Part shown: one piece after another, positions 10,081 to 17,332 of the stretch | Layout: every line of letters begins with the position of its first letter | Numbering within the stretch: position 1 is the first letter of the stretch | Source of the DNA: Bryobacterales bacterium F-183 | GTDB taxonomy: Bacteria; Acidobacteriota; Terriglobia; Bryobacterales; Bryobacteraceae | Assembly: GCA_016865505.2 (NCBI GenBank) | Contig: AP025252.1 | Span: 62,001-126,000, forward strand | Reading direction: 5' to 3' | DNA length: 64,000 nt | The notes under the pieces: model-generated | What the model saw: only the letters and a program-made list of their open reading frames with translations | Database searches by the model: none | What the model was told of the DNA's origin: nothing | Position numbers and translations under genes: made by a program

Positions 10081-11130
10081 ATGCGTCTGCGCTTCGCCCT
10101 TTTCCGATGCGAAGCGCAGATGTTCGGCCTGCTGTTTGTAGTGGCCATTCTACAGAATGGCTTTCCCACAGCCTTCGTCGTGATTCCGGCGATCTATGTC
10201 GCGACCTTTGGACTTGTTTTGCCAGCCGCACTTTTCAAGGCGGCCGTTTCCTTCTTCGTCTTCCATTTCATCGCGATGCTCGCGTCGCTATTGCAGCACC
10301 TGGCTCGCGCAGACCCGCCAAGCGGCCCCACCAAGCCGATTTCGGACCTCCCTGCGATCAAAAGCCTGACCGATGCGGTCTGCGACAAACTCGGTAAGCC
10401 TCGCCTCCGCCGCGTGGTCTTCGGCTTGGCTCCGGGAAAATGGGACGTCGCGCAGCGCTCCGTCCCCGCGTCGCTCTCCAGCACGCCCCAGGACACGCTG
10501 CCTCTTCCGCTCTTAAGTCTCGCGATGTGGTCTGTCACAGAACTTGAAGCGTATGTCGCGCAGGCCGTCGCCCGCCGCCGAAGTCCACAATGGCTGCTGT
10601 CGCGCGCCGAATGCGCGGTGGAGTTGCTTGCCCGTTCCTACGAGCACGACCAAACAACTGCGCGGCATGGCGCGAAAGTACGAGCGTACCTGCTGCCGCG
10701 GCTGCTGGCGGCATTCGCGCGGTGGGTCCGCATTGCAGAGATGCGCGCGGATTTCGACGCGGCCATTGTTGCGGGACCTTCCGCCGTGATGTCGTGTGTC
10801 ATCCTCGACAAGTTTGTTACGGACGCAACGCCCGTCTTCCTAAATGTATTCTTGGCACCTGCTTTAGCAAAGGGAGAGATCGTGCCGCTTGCCGAATCGT
10901 TCGCAGCCTTTGTGTCCACGGTCCAGCCGAAGTACGTCGACGAGATGCGCAAGTTCATCGTGGATGACCTGGGACCAACCACACCGGTGCCGATCGCAAG
11001 ACTCTCGCTTCTCGCCAAGCTGCCCGTCACCGTGCACAAAATGGACCCCAGATCCGCACTGTCGCTCCTGCCGGATTTACAACAGATCGAACTCGAAATT
11101 CTGGCGTACGAAGCGCCGATTCTAGACTGA
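10081..11130 (+). CDS. M48-like membrane protein with a lost zinc motif
   Basis: A 349-residue protein with two or more N-terminal membrane helices (about 13-45 and 45-72) and then a soluble part. L-P-L-P-L-L-S-L-A-M-W-S-V-T-E-L-E-A-Y matches the lead-in to the active-site helix of M48 peptidases, where A-H-E-x-x-H is expected; here the residues are A160-Q161-A162-V163-A164-R165, so both histidines and the glutamate are absent. Further on, R-I-A-E-M-R-A-D-F-D-A-A-I-V-A-G fits the third-ligand segment, with Glu220 kept. I start at ATG 10081; upstream codons are out of register with the preceding gene. Pseudoprotease is an inference. Confidence 0.55.
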   Translation: MRLRFALFRCEAQMFGLLFVVAILQNGFPTAFVVIPAIYVATFGLVLPAALFKAAVSFFVFHFIAMLASLLQHLARADPPSGPTKPISDLPAIKSLTDAVCDKLGKPRLRRVVFGLAPGKWDVAQRSVPASLSSTPQDTLPLPLLSLAMWSVTELEAYVAQAVARRRSPQWLLSRAECAVELLARSYEHDQTTARHGAKVRAYLLPRLLAAFARWVRIAEMRADFDAAIVAGPSAVMSCVILDKFVTDATPVFLNVFLAPALAKGEIVPLAESFAAFVSTVQPKYVDEMRKFIVDDLGPTTPVPIARLSLLAKLPVTVHKMDPRSALSLLPDLQQIELEILAYEAPILD

Positions 11131-11132
11131 AC

Positions 11133-12590
11133 CTACTCCTTGGGAACCAGGCGGATCATACTGATGTTCACCGACATCTTGCGATCGTCGCTGGGCACTT
11201 CCCAAGTGGGCGTTGCCAGCAGTTCGATGTCGTACTGATCGGCATTGGGGACATCCGCTTCGAGCACGAACACGCCCGTACGGTCGATGTTCCAGGACCC
11301 GATCTCCGCGCCGTTCACCTTGACACGCACGTTCGGCGTGGACCCCTGCGATAGAAACGTCTCCGTCGCAAGACCGCGCACACGCAGTTGCTGCGGGCCG
11401 TCTTTGACACGCTTCAACGATGCCGTAGCGCGATCGGAAATCCAGCGGTACTTGTTGCCGTGTATGCCTTCGAGTTCGTACCAGCCGTCGCGCAAATGCC
11501 CTTCGTGGCTGGGCAGCGAAAAGTCGATGATGTCCTCGCGGTCACCGGGGTAAAGTTCCGCGCGCTCGCCGCTGGGCAGCAGGTTGTACACGCCGCCCTC
11601 ATTGGGCGCCGAATAACTGCACTGCGTACAGCGCACCGTTTCCTGCTCATCGCGGCCGACGTTTGCGCCACAGTCCGGACAGCGTAGGTAGTCCTCAAAG
11701 CGGGCGATGTCGAACTGATCTTTGGGAAGGTCACCAGCCTTCTTGCAAAAGGCCGCCAAGGTGCCGCCCAACATGCGTGATGCGAGCCATTCAGAATCCA
11801 GGCGGTCCAGTTTGCGGAAGATTGCTTTGGGGATGCTTTCGCCCCAGCCGCGCTCTGGCACAAACATCTGGTATTCGTGCTTCACGAAGTGCTTGGACAC
11901 CAGCGCATGCCAATCGCGAATGGTCATGCGGTGGTTCTGCTTGATGCCGAAGCTCTCTTCCTGGTGCGCGCCGATGACGTCCTGCACGAGGTAGCCGAGC
12001 AAGCCCCAGTCCGACAGCTTGCGTTCCCAAGGTTTCTGATTCTCGTAGTACGGGCAGCGGTACAGGCGCAGACTCAGCTTGCGGCGCATTGGCTCTTCGG
12101 CAAAGAAGAACACACCGCCGGGAGCGAGCACGCGTTTGACTTCAAGGAACACCGCTTCGATGTCCTGAAACTGGGACAGCATTTGAAACGCCATCACCAA
12201 CTTCATCGAGCCATCGCGAAACGGAAGATTCAACGCATCGCCAGCCACGCGTACGGGCGCTTTTTCAAAACCCCAATACTGCTGCAACTGGATGCCGTAC
12301 CGCAGCGAATCCGCAGAGATGTCGAGCGCGAAACCCTGCGCACCATACTGATTGGCCAGCAGGTAACTGGTGTGTCCGACGTTGGCGCCGATCTCTAAAA
12401 ACGGTGTAACTTCGCCAAGGAATCCGAGATGCGTACGAAACACTTCGCCGCGGCGTACATTTTCTGCTTCGTACTTGCCGATGGCGCGCTCAGGCTCGCC
12501 CAAGGACGCGAAGTTATGAAACTCCACCTCCGCGCGCTTTACCGAAAAGGCCTGGGCCTTCGATGTGTCCTTCGGCGTTACTGCTGCCAT
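11133..12590 (-). CDS. Class I SAM methyltransferase with zinc ribbon
   Basis: A 485-residue protein in three parts. Residues about 55-190 form a Rossmann methyltransferase: F-L-E-I-G-A-N-V-G-H-T is motif I, G-D-A-L-N-L-P-F-R-D-G-S is motif II/III, and E-V-K-R-V-L-A-P-G-G follows. Residues about 300-335 form a zinc ribbon with C-P-D-C and C-T-Q-C, like the Trm112-type tail of rRNA and ubiquinone methyltransferases. The last 120 residues are beta-rich and unrecognised. Substrate is unknown; the ribbon hints at RNA or glycan partners. It follows the 113-residue lipoprotein gene with a 13-base overlap. Confidence 0.75.
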   Translation of the reverse strand: MAAVTPKDTSKAQAFSVKRAEVEFHNFASLGEPERAIGKYEAENVRRGEVFRTHLGFLGEVTPFLEIGANVGHTSYLLANQYGAQGFALDISADSLRYGIQLQQYWGFEKAPVRVAGDALNLPFRDGSMKLVMAFQMLSQFQDIEAVFLEVKRVLAPGGVFFFAEEPMRRKLSLRLYRCPYYENQKPWERKLSDWGLLGYLVQDVIGAHQEESFGIKQNHRMTIRDWHALVSKHFVKHEYQMFVPERGWGESIPKAIFRKLDRLDSEWLASRMLGGTLAAFCKKAGDLPKDQFDIARFEDYLRCPDCGANVGRDEQETVRCTQCSYSAPNEGGVYNLLPSGERAELYPGDREDIIDFSLPSHEGHLRDGWYELEGIHGNKYRWISDRATASLKRVKDGPQQLRVRGLATETFLSQGSTPNVRVKVNGAEIGSWNIDRTGVFVLEADVPNADQYDIELLATPTWEVPSDDRKMSVNISMIRLVPKE

Positions 12591-12919
12591 TTGCCCTCCC
12601 GCATGGTGCGGACGCCTTTCGGTCCCTTCAGAGTGAGGTTCGCGGGTTGTCCCACGGCGATGGGATTGCCGTCGGCCACAATCGTCTGGTTCAGCCCATC
12701 CACGACGTCAGCCTCTTTCGGTAACGGTACGCTTGTCTGCGGGCCTACGGCACGAAACTTGCCGTCTTCGACAATCACAATCGAATAATCGATTGGCGGG
12801 TTGGCGCCACCTGGTTCCAGCCGCGCACCGGCAATCGCAATCGGGCGAACCCCTTCCGCAGAAGGATGCGCGCAGGAGCCGATCAATAACAGCGCAGACA
12901 ACAGCAAATACGTTTTCAT
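12578..12919 (-). CDS. Lipoprotein resembling an amidohydrolase composite domain without its barrel
   Basis: A 113-residue protein with a signal peptide and lipobox-like L-L-I-G-S-C at Cys17. Residues about 25-75 read like the N-terminal strands of an amidohydrolase beta-sandwich (A-I-A-G-A-R-L then S-I-V-I-V-E-D-G-K-F-R-A-V-G, then D-V-V-D-G). After I-V-A-D-G the sequence passes straight to the C-terminal strands of the same sandwich (P-I-A-V-G-Q-P-A-N-L-T-L-K-G ... V-R-T-M-R-E-G-K-W). The whole catalytic TIM barrel is missing. ATG 12919 overlaps the HAD stop by 4 bases. Confidence 0.6.
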   Translation of the reverse strand: MKTYLLLSALLLIGSCAHPSAEGVRPIAIAGARLEPGGANPPIDYSIVIVEDGKFRAVGPQTSVPLPKEADVVDGLNQTIVADGNPIAVGQPANLTLKGPKGVRTMREGKWQQ

Positions 12920-13602
12920 GCTTGTAACAAAGTCTCGGGATGCAAGGTTCGCAAATCGGCTACCAGAATATCCGGCTTGTGCGTCTGCAACTCGGCCGCG
13001 TCCACAACGCCTGTAGCCACTGCAACCGAACGGATGCCATTGGCACGAGCCGCGAGGATGTCGTTGGGGTGATCGCCGATTAAGGTCACGACGGTTTTGC
13101 GGTCCAGCCAGCCCTGCGCGCGCGCTTCTTTCATTGCGATCTTCACCAGCCCTGCACGATCCTTCGCGAGTTCGGCAAACGCGCCGAAGCGCAGGTACCG
13201 CTGCAGGCCGGCCAGTTCCATCTTCTTCCAGCCGATGCGCGTGAAGTTGCCGGTAACAAGGCCTGTGGGTACATCTTTGCGATGCAACTTCAAAAGCAGG
13301 TTGCGCGCGCCGGGGCAAACCTTGTGGCGAAGATGCGGCAGGCATTCGCGCATGTAACAGGTTTCGGCCGCGTGCACCATGCGCGACATCGCCGCGCGAA
13401 TCGCTGTCTTTTTGACGCCTGCAGCAAGCAGCATGTCGCGCAGAATGTCGTGGTCCAGCATGCCCTGCGTGGGGATGCCGTCGCTCGACACCTCCAACTG
13501 CATCACTTCGCGGGCAGCGGTTTCGAGCGCCCGGCGATGCTGTGGGCCAGCCTTTCGTATAAGCGTGCCGTCGATATCGAACAGCACCAGAGCAGAAGCC
13601 AT
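12916..13602 (-). CDS. HAD superfamily phosphatase
   Basis: A 228-residue HAD hydrolase of phosphoglycolate-phosphatase type. The nucleophile motif is F-D-I-D-G-T-L with Asp9; motif II is L-V-T-G-N; motif III Lys lies in the segment A-K-D-R-A-G-L; motif IV is I-G-D-H-P-N-D. The helical cap lies between motif I and II. It is the first gene of a leftward operon with the mini-lipoprotein and the methyltransferase, joined by 4- and 13-base overlaps. Substrate is not predictable from sequence. A TACTCT box sits 8 bases before the ATG. Confidence 0.85.
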   Translation of the reverse strand: MASALVLFDIDGTLIRKAGPQHRRALETAAREVMQLEVSSDGIPTQGMLDHDILRDMLLAAGVKKTAIRAAMSRMVHAAETCYMRECLPHLRHKVCPGARNLLLKLHRKDVPTGLVTGNFTRIGWKKMELAGLQRYLRFGAFAELAKDRAGLVKIAMKEARAQGWLDRKTVVTLIGDHPNDILAARANGIRSVAVATGVVDAAELQTHKPDILVADLRTLHPETLLQA

Positions 13603-13610
13603 CTCTACTT

Positions 13611-13616
13611 AGAGTA
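13611..13616 (-). promoter_or_regulatory. Candidate -10 box for the HAD operon
   Basis: TACTCT on the minus strand, 8 bases before ATG 13602, in a 37-base gap that also holds the opposite-facing box for the 13640 gene. Confidence 0.35.
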
Positions 13617-13625
13617 ACCTCACGT

Positions 13626-13631
13626 TAGAAT
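13626..13631 (+). promoter_or_regulatory. Candidate -10 box for the 13640 gene
   Basis: TAGAAT on the plus strand, 8 bases before ATG 13640. The gap leaves no room for a normal 5' leader. Confidence 0.4.
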
Positions 13632-13639
13632 AAGAGCGG

Positions 13640-14143
13640 ATGCAAGTATTGCAGGCAGGGGACCGCAAACTGGTTTTGCTGGAACTCGACCGCGAAACGG
13701 TCGAAAACATTCTGAAGCAGGCCGGCGTGCAGCATCGCATCGATGATTCGCCCCGCAGTATGTCTATCGATGTTCTGGCAGCCGATCGCGGCGCGCCTCT
13801 TCTCCTTTTCGACGCTTCAGACCCCAGCAACACAGGCTGGTTTTCCCGCTGCCAGTTTTATGTGGACGGCACCAGTGGCGCTGTCCTGCAAACGCCCATC
13901 GCACTTTCGAACCTGCGCGACCAGCATGGACGCATGTTGCCGCATTCGGTGCACCTGCAGATCGCCAAAGAATTGCCCGCTAACTTCCGGCTTCCAGGCA
14001 AGCAGCCGGTAAACGAACAGATGGTTTACGCCGTGCTGTACAACTTCGTGAACGCTCTGCTCAATACAGGTGTCGGCTTGTGCGGCCGTTCCGTCATCCA
14101 GCCGCTCACAGGCCGCCTCGACGCTCCCATGCGCGGCAAATAG
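13640..14143 (+). CDS. Hypothetical protein upstream of CorC-type transporter
   Basis: A 167-residue soluble protein without signal peptide; no family recognised. It has a mixed alpha/beta look: V-L-Q-A-G-D-R-K-L-V-L-L-E-L-D at the start, G-A-P-L-L-L-F-D-A-S-D-P centrally, and a helical end (V-Y-A-V-L-Y-N-F-V-N-A-L-L-N). It ends 3 bases before the CorC gene, so the two are likely cotranscribed and coupled, which may link it to ion export or membrane stress. Confidence 0.6.
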   Translation: MQVLQAGDRKLVLLELDRETVENILKQAGVQHRIDDSPRSMSIDVLAADRGAPLLLFDASDPSNTGWFSRCQFYVDGTSGAVLQTPIALSNLRDQHGRMLPHSVHLQIAKELPANFRLPGKQPVNEQMVYAVLYNFVNALLNTGVGLCGRSVIQPLTGRLDAPMRGK

Positions 14144-14146
14144 GCT

Positions 14147-15472
14147 ATGGGCGAGTACGGGCTCGAAATCACTCTCATCTTTCTGCTGGTCATCGCCAAC
14201 GGCGTATTTTCGATGACGGAGCTTGCGGTGGTTTCCGCGCGCAAGATCCGCCTTCAGCAAAAGGCCGAAGAAGGCAGCAAAGGCGCCCAAGCCGCGCTCG
14301 ACCTCGCCGCCAATCCAAACGACTTTCTGTCCACCGTCCAAGTGGGCATCACCATGATCGGCACTCTGGCCGGAGCGTTTGGCGGTGCGACCATTGCGGA
14401 AAAATTAGCACTTCGCTTCAAGGACACGCCCTACATCGGCCCGTATGCAGAAACCGTATCCATGGGCATCGTGGTGCTGGTGATCACGTACCTTTCGCTC
14501 GTCATCGGCGAACTCGTACCTAAGTCACTCGCGCTGGGTCATGCAGAGTCAATAGCCTCCGCGTTAGCACCTCTGATGAAAGGCGTTTCAAAGGTCGGCT
14601 CGCCACTGGTGCGCTTTCTCACCTTCTCAACAGAAATGGTGATGAAGCTGATCCCGGTCAAAAAGGGTGCTGAGGCGCCGGTGACGGAAGAAGAGATCAA
14701 GGCCCTGATCGCGCAAGGCGCCGAGCACGGCACGTTCGGTGAGGCAGAGCAGGAGATGGTGGCCGGCGTATTTCGCCTTGCCGATCGTCGGGTGGCGGAG
14801 ATGATGACGCACCGCCAGAAGATCCGCTGGCTGGACGTCGGCGAAAGCTGGGAAAGCAACCAGCGCGTGATCACGAGCAGCAGCCGGTCCCGCTTTCTGG
14901 TGTCCGATGGCGACCTCGACAAGCTGGTGGGCGTCGTCCACGTAAAGGACATCCTGGCCGCGATGCACAACGGCGCGCCGGTCAATCTGCGCGACATCGC
15001 CAAGCGTCCGCTGGTGGCCCCGGAGGCGACGCCGGCCTTACAGCTTCTCGAACGTTTTCAGGAAACGGGTGACCAGATCGCAGTGATCGTAGATGAGCAC
15101 GCGACCATCCAAGGCGTGGTCACCATCACGGACCTGATGCGCGGCGTGCTTGGCGATCTTCCGAATGCTGATGAAGGTCCGCGGCCATCGGTGGTGTTGC
15201 GTCAGGACGGGAGCTGGCTGATTGACGGCACGGTGCTCTATCCCGATATGCTCGAAACGCTCGCCATTCGCGAACTGCCGCAGGAAGAAGAAGGCTTCAC
15301 CACCGTCGCCGGCTTTGTCCTCGCGCATCTGCAGCGAATCCCTTCGGCGGGCGATCACTTCGTGGCCGCCAACTGGCGCTTTGAAGTACTCGACATGGAT
15401 GGCAACCGTATCGATAAGGTACTGGCTGCTCCGGTCTCGTCCCAGGAAGCGGACGACGAACCTCAGGGCTGA
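14147..15472 (+). CDS. CNNM/CBS/CorC family transporter (hemolysin-like)
   Basis: A 441-residue inner-membrane protein of the CorC/YfjD type linked to magnesium or cobalt efflux. The N-terminal CNNM domain (about 1-190) has three or four helices including F-S-M-T-E-L-A-V-V and E-L-V-P-K-S-L-A-L. Two CBS motifs lie at about 205-330, preceded by R-V-A-E-M-M-T-H-R. A C-terminal CorC/HlyC domain (about 345-430) includes W-L-I-D-G-T. Length is standard. The last 10 bases overlap the convergent peptidase gene. Confidence 0.88.
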   Translation: MGEYGLEITLIFLLVIANGVFSMTELAVVSARKIRLQQKAEEGSKGAQAALDLAANPNDFLSTVQVGITMIGTLAGAFGGATIAEKLALRFKDTPYIGPYAETVSMGIVVLVITYLSLVIGELVPKSLALGHAESIASALAPLMKGVSKVGSPLVRFLTFSTEMVMKLIPVKKGAEAPVTEEEIKALIAQGAEHGTFGEAEQEMVAGVFRLADRRVAEMMTHRQKIRWLDVGESWESNQRVITSSSRSRFLVSDGDLDKLVGVVHVKDILAAMHNGAPVNLRDIAKRPLVAPEATPALQLLERFQETGDQIAVIVDEHATIQGVVTITDLMRGVLGDLPNADEGPRPSVVLRQDGSWLIDGTVLYPDMLETLAIRELPQEEEGFTTVAGFVLAHLQRIPSAGDHFVAANWRFEVLDMDGNRIDKVLAAPVSSQEADDEPQG

Positions 15473-17310
15473 AGGTGCAATTCCCAAAGTACGCCGGCTG
15501 AGTTGGTGGCCTTGTGCGGGGCATCGTCAAACCACGCCACCACGTTGCGACCCTTCTGCGGACCGCAGGTGAAGTCCAGCGCCTTGCTTTCGCCAGCGTC
15601 TGAGCTGATGAGCTTGTTGGGATCGAGAATCACCAGCCTCATATAGGACTGCACGCCCAACCGCATCACCACCACCGCCTGATCGCCGCGGCACACAAGC
15701 TCTGTGAACTTGCCCTCTGCCTTCAACAACTGCTTGCCTTCCGGCGAGCGGTGCCGCATGGCTTCCTCTGCCGTAGGCTGCTGATCAAAGCTCGGGCGAG
15801 CAGGTGTGGCGCGAGCCAACACCGGGCGATCTCCGTCGTCGGTCGGCGGTGCCGCCTGTTGACGCTGCTGGCGTTGCTGTTCGTACGCCTCGCGGCGCGC
15901 CGCGAACTCCTTCTTCTGTTCCAGGTACTTCACGTAGCGGTCAATAAAGTCGCGATTGTCGTCCGGTGCGTACTGCTGCGCGCGCTTCGCAGTTTCGAGT
16001 GCGCCGGGCTGATTCAAACCGTCTTCGGCTTGTGCGCGGATGCGAAACAGACGGTACGCGTCTTCCTTGGTGACCTTGGTAACCGCTGCCACGGCGGCGT
16101 GCGCCGCGCCGTACTTCTTCTGCCGCAGATACGCGTCGGCCAGCATCAGCTTCAGGTCTAATGTGTTGTTACCACCCTGGATCACGCGCTGCAGCGCACC
16201 AGTGGCCGTTTCCGGATCATCTCGCATCGACATCTTGGCAAGGTCCTGCAGCACGCGCGTGTTGTCAGTGCCCAGCACGTACGCCTCTTTGAAGGACTCC
16301 CGCGCCAAGTCGAACTTCGCCGTGCGATAGTGCAAGAACCCTTTGGCGACATGCAGCGCCGGATCTTTCGGCGTCTTTGCGATCTCAGTATCCAGGAGCT
16401 TTGCAGCGTCGTCCAGTTGATGTCCGATAGCCAGCATCGCGGCTTTGGTTACGGTGATGTCGGTCGGCGTTGGCGGGTCCAGCGCGACGTCCACTTTGTT
16501 CGACATTTTGATATCGAAGTTTACGCCCATGAACGAATCGCCGCGCATATAAGCATCCAAATCCTTCTGCACGCGCACCAGGGGACGTGCCAGGGCCGCT
16601 TCAATCGCAGTGGCAGAATCCTGCTTTTCGGTGATCAACTCCACGATCTTGGTAAACGACGCGCGGTAGTCCGGCTGCAACTGCAGCATGTGGGTTAAGG
16701 CCCAGGACTGCGCGTAGAACATCCCGGCGTGGCGTTTCTTGTTGTATAGAGGCGAGTTGTGATCGGCAGCCAACATCTCGCGTAGCGGAATGGGTTTCTC
16801 CGTTCGAAAGGCAATCATGTGGCCTTCAATCAGACCGCCGACCTGCACTTTATTGCCAATTGGACGCATGGTCGAATAGAGTTCGGCGACACCTTCATTC
16901 AGCCAAACGGGCCAGTCCTTTGCTCCGGAGTGCTTCACCAGCAAGTGAACAAACTCGTGGATCGCCACGCGCGTATTCTGATCGCCCGCCGGAAACATCA
17001 CGATATAGTCGCGGTCCGGCCCTGGCGCATAATACGCTGCAGTACCTTCGCCCGGCCGGTACTGTTGAAACTCTTTTTCGTCACGCAGCAGGACAATACG
17101 CAGCGGGACATCGGGCTTTACCGGACGCTGTAACGCTTGTTCAAAGAAGTTTGATACACGCTCAAACTCGCGCAGTGTATCGCGAGCTTTGCCTTCACTC
17201 GCCGTAGAGACCAATTCAAAGTTGCTGCTTTGCATGCGGAGCCAATGTTCCGCAGCAAAGCTGGAGACAGAAACAAGAAGTAGCGGGTATATGAGAAAAC
17301 GCCGGGGCAT
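15463..17310 (-). CDS. Secreted HExxH peptidase (peptidase MA/DUF1570-like) with TPR region
   Basis: A 615-residue exported protein. After a signal peptide (MPRRFLIYPLLLVSVSSFA) comes a gluzincin-like domain with H-E-F-V-H at about 118-122 and the third-ligand motif N-E-G-V-A-E-L-Y about 20 residues on. The middle (about 270-460) has TPR-like helical pairs, and a Q/P-rich linker precedes a C-terminal domain with two cysteines. I start at ATG 17310, just after GGAGG; a GTG at 17328 is the alternative. It follows the NIDO-NHL gene and is the third gene of a leftward run. Proteolysis is inferred from motif. Confidence 0.75.
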   Translation of the reverse strand: MPRRFLIYPLLLVSVSSFAAEHWLRMQSSNFELVSTASEGKARDTLREFERVSNFFEQALQRPVKPDVPLRIVLLRDEKEFQQYRPGEGTAAYYAPGPDRDYIVMFPAGDQNTRVAIHEFVHLLVKHSGAKDWPVWLNEGVAELYSTMRPIGNKVQVGGLIEGHMIAFRTEKPIPLREMLAADHNSPLYNKKRHAGMFYAQSWALTHMLQLQPDYRASFTKIVELITEKQDSATAIEAALARPLVRVQKDLDAYMRGDSFMGVNFDIKMSNKVDVALDPPTPTDITVTKAAMLAIGHQLDDAAKLLDTEIAKTPKDPALHVAKGFLHYRTAKFDLARESFKEAYVLGTDNTRVLQDLAKMSMRDDPETATGALQRVIQGGNNTLDLKLMLADAYLRQKKYGAAHAAVAAVTKVTKEDAYRLFRIRAQAEDGLNQPGALETAKRAQQYAPDDNRDFIDRYVKYLEQKKEFAARREAYEQQRQQRQQAAPPTDDGDRPVLARATPARPSFDQQPTAEEAMRHRSPEGKQLLKAEGKFTELVCRGDQAVVVMRLGVQSYMRLVILDPNKLISSDAGESKALDFTCGPQKGRNVVAWFDDAPHKATNSAGVLWELHLQP

Positions 17311-17332
17311 TTCCTCCGATGGTGGCACACAA

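Noticed and set aside
12920-13345. A longer frame (255 codons) containing the mini-lipoprotein
   Set aside because: The upstream part lies inside the HAD gene and is not protein-like; the lipoprotein signal begins at 12919, matching a 4-base stop/start overlap.
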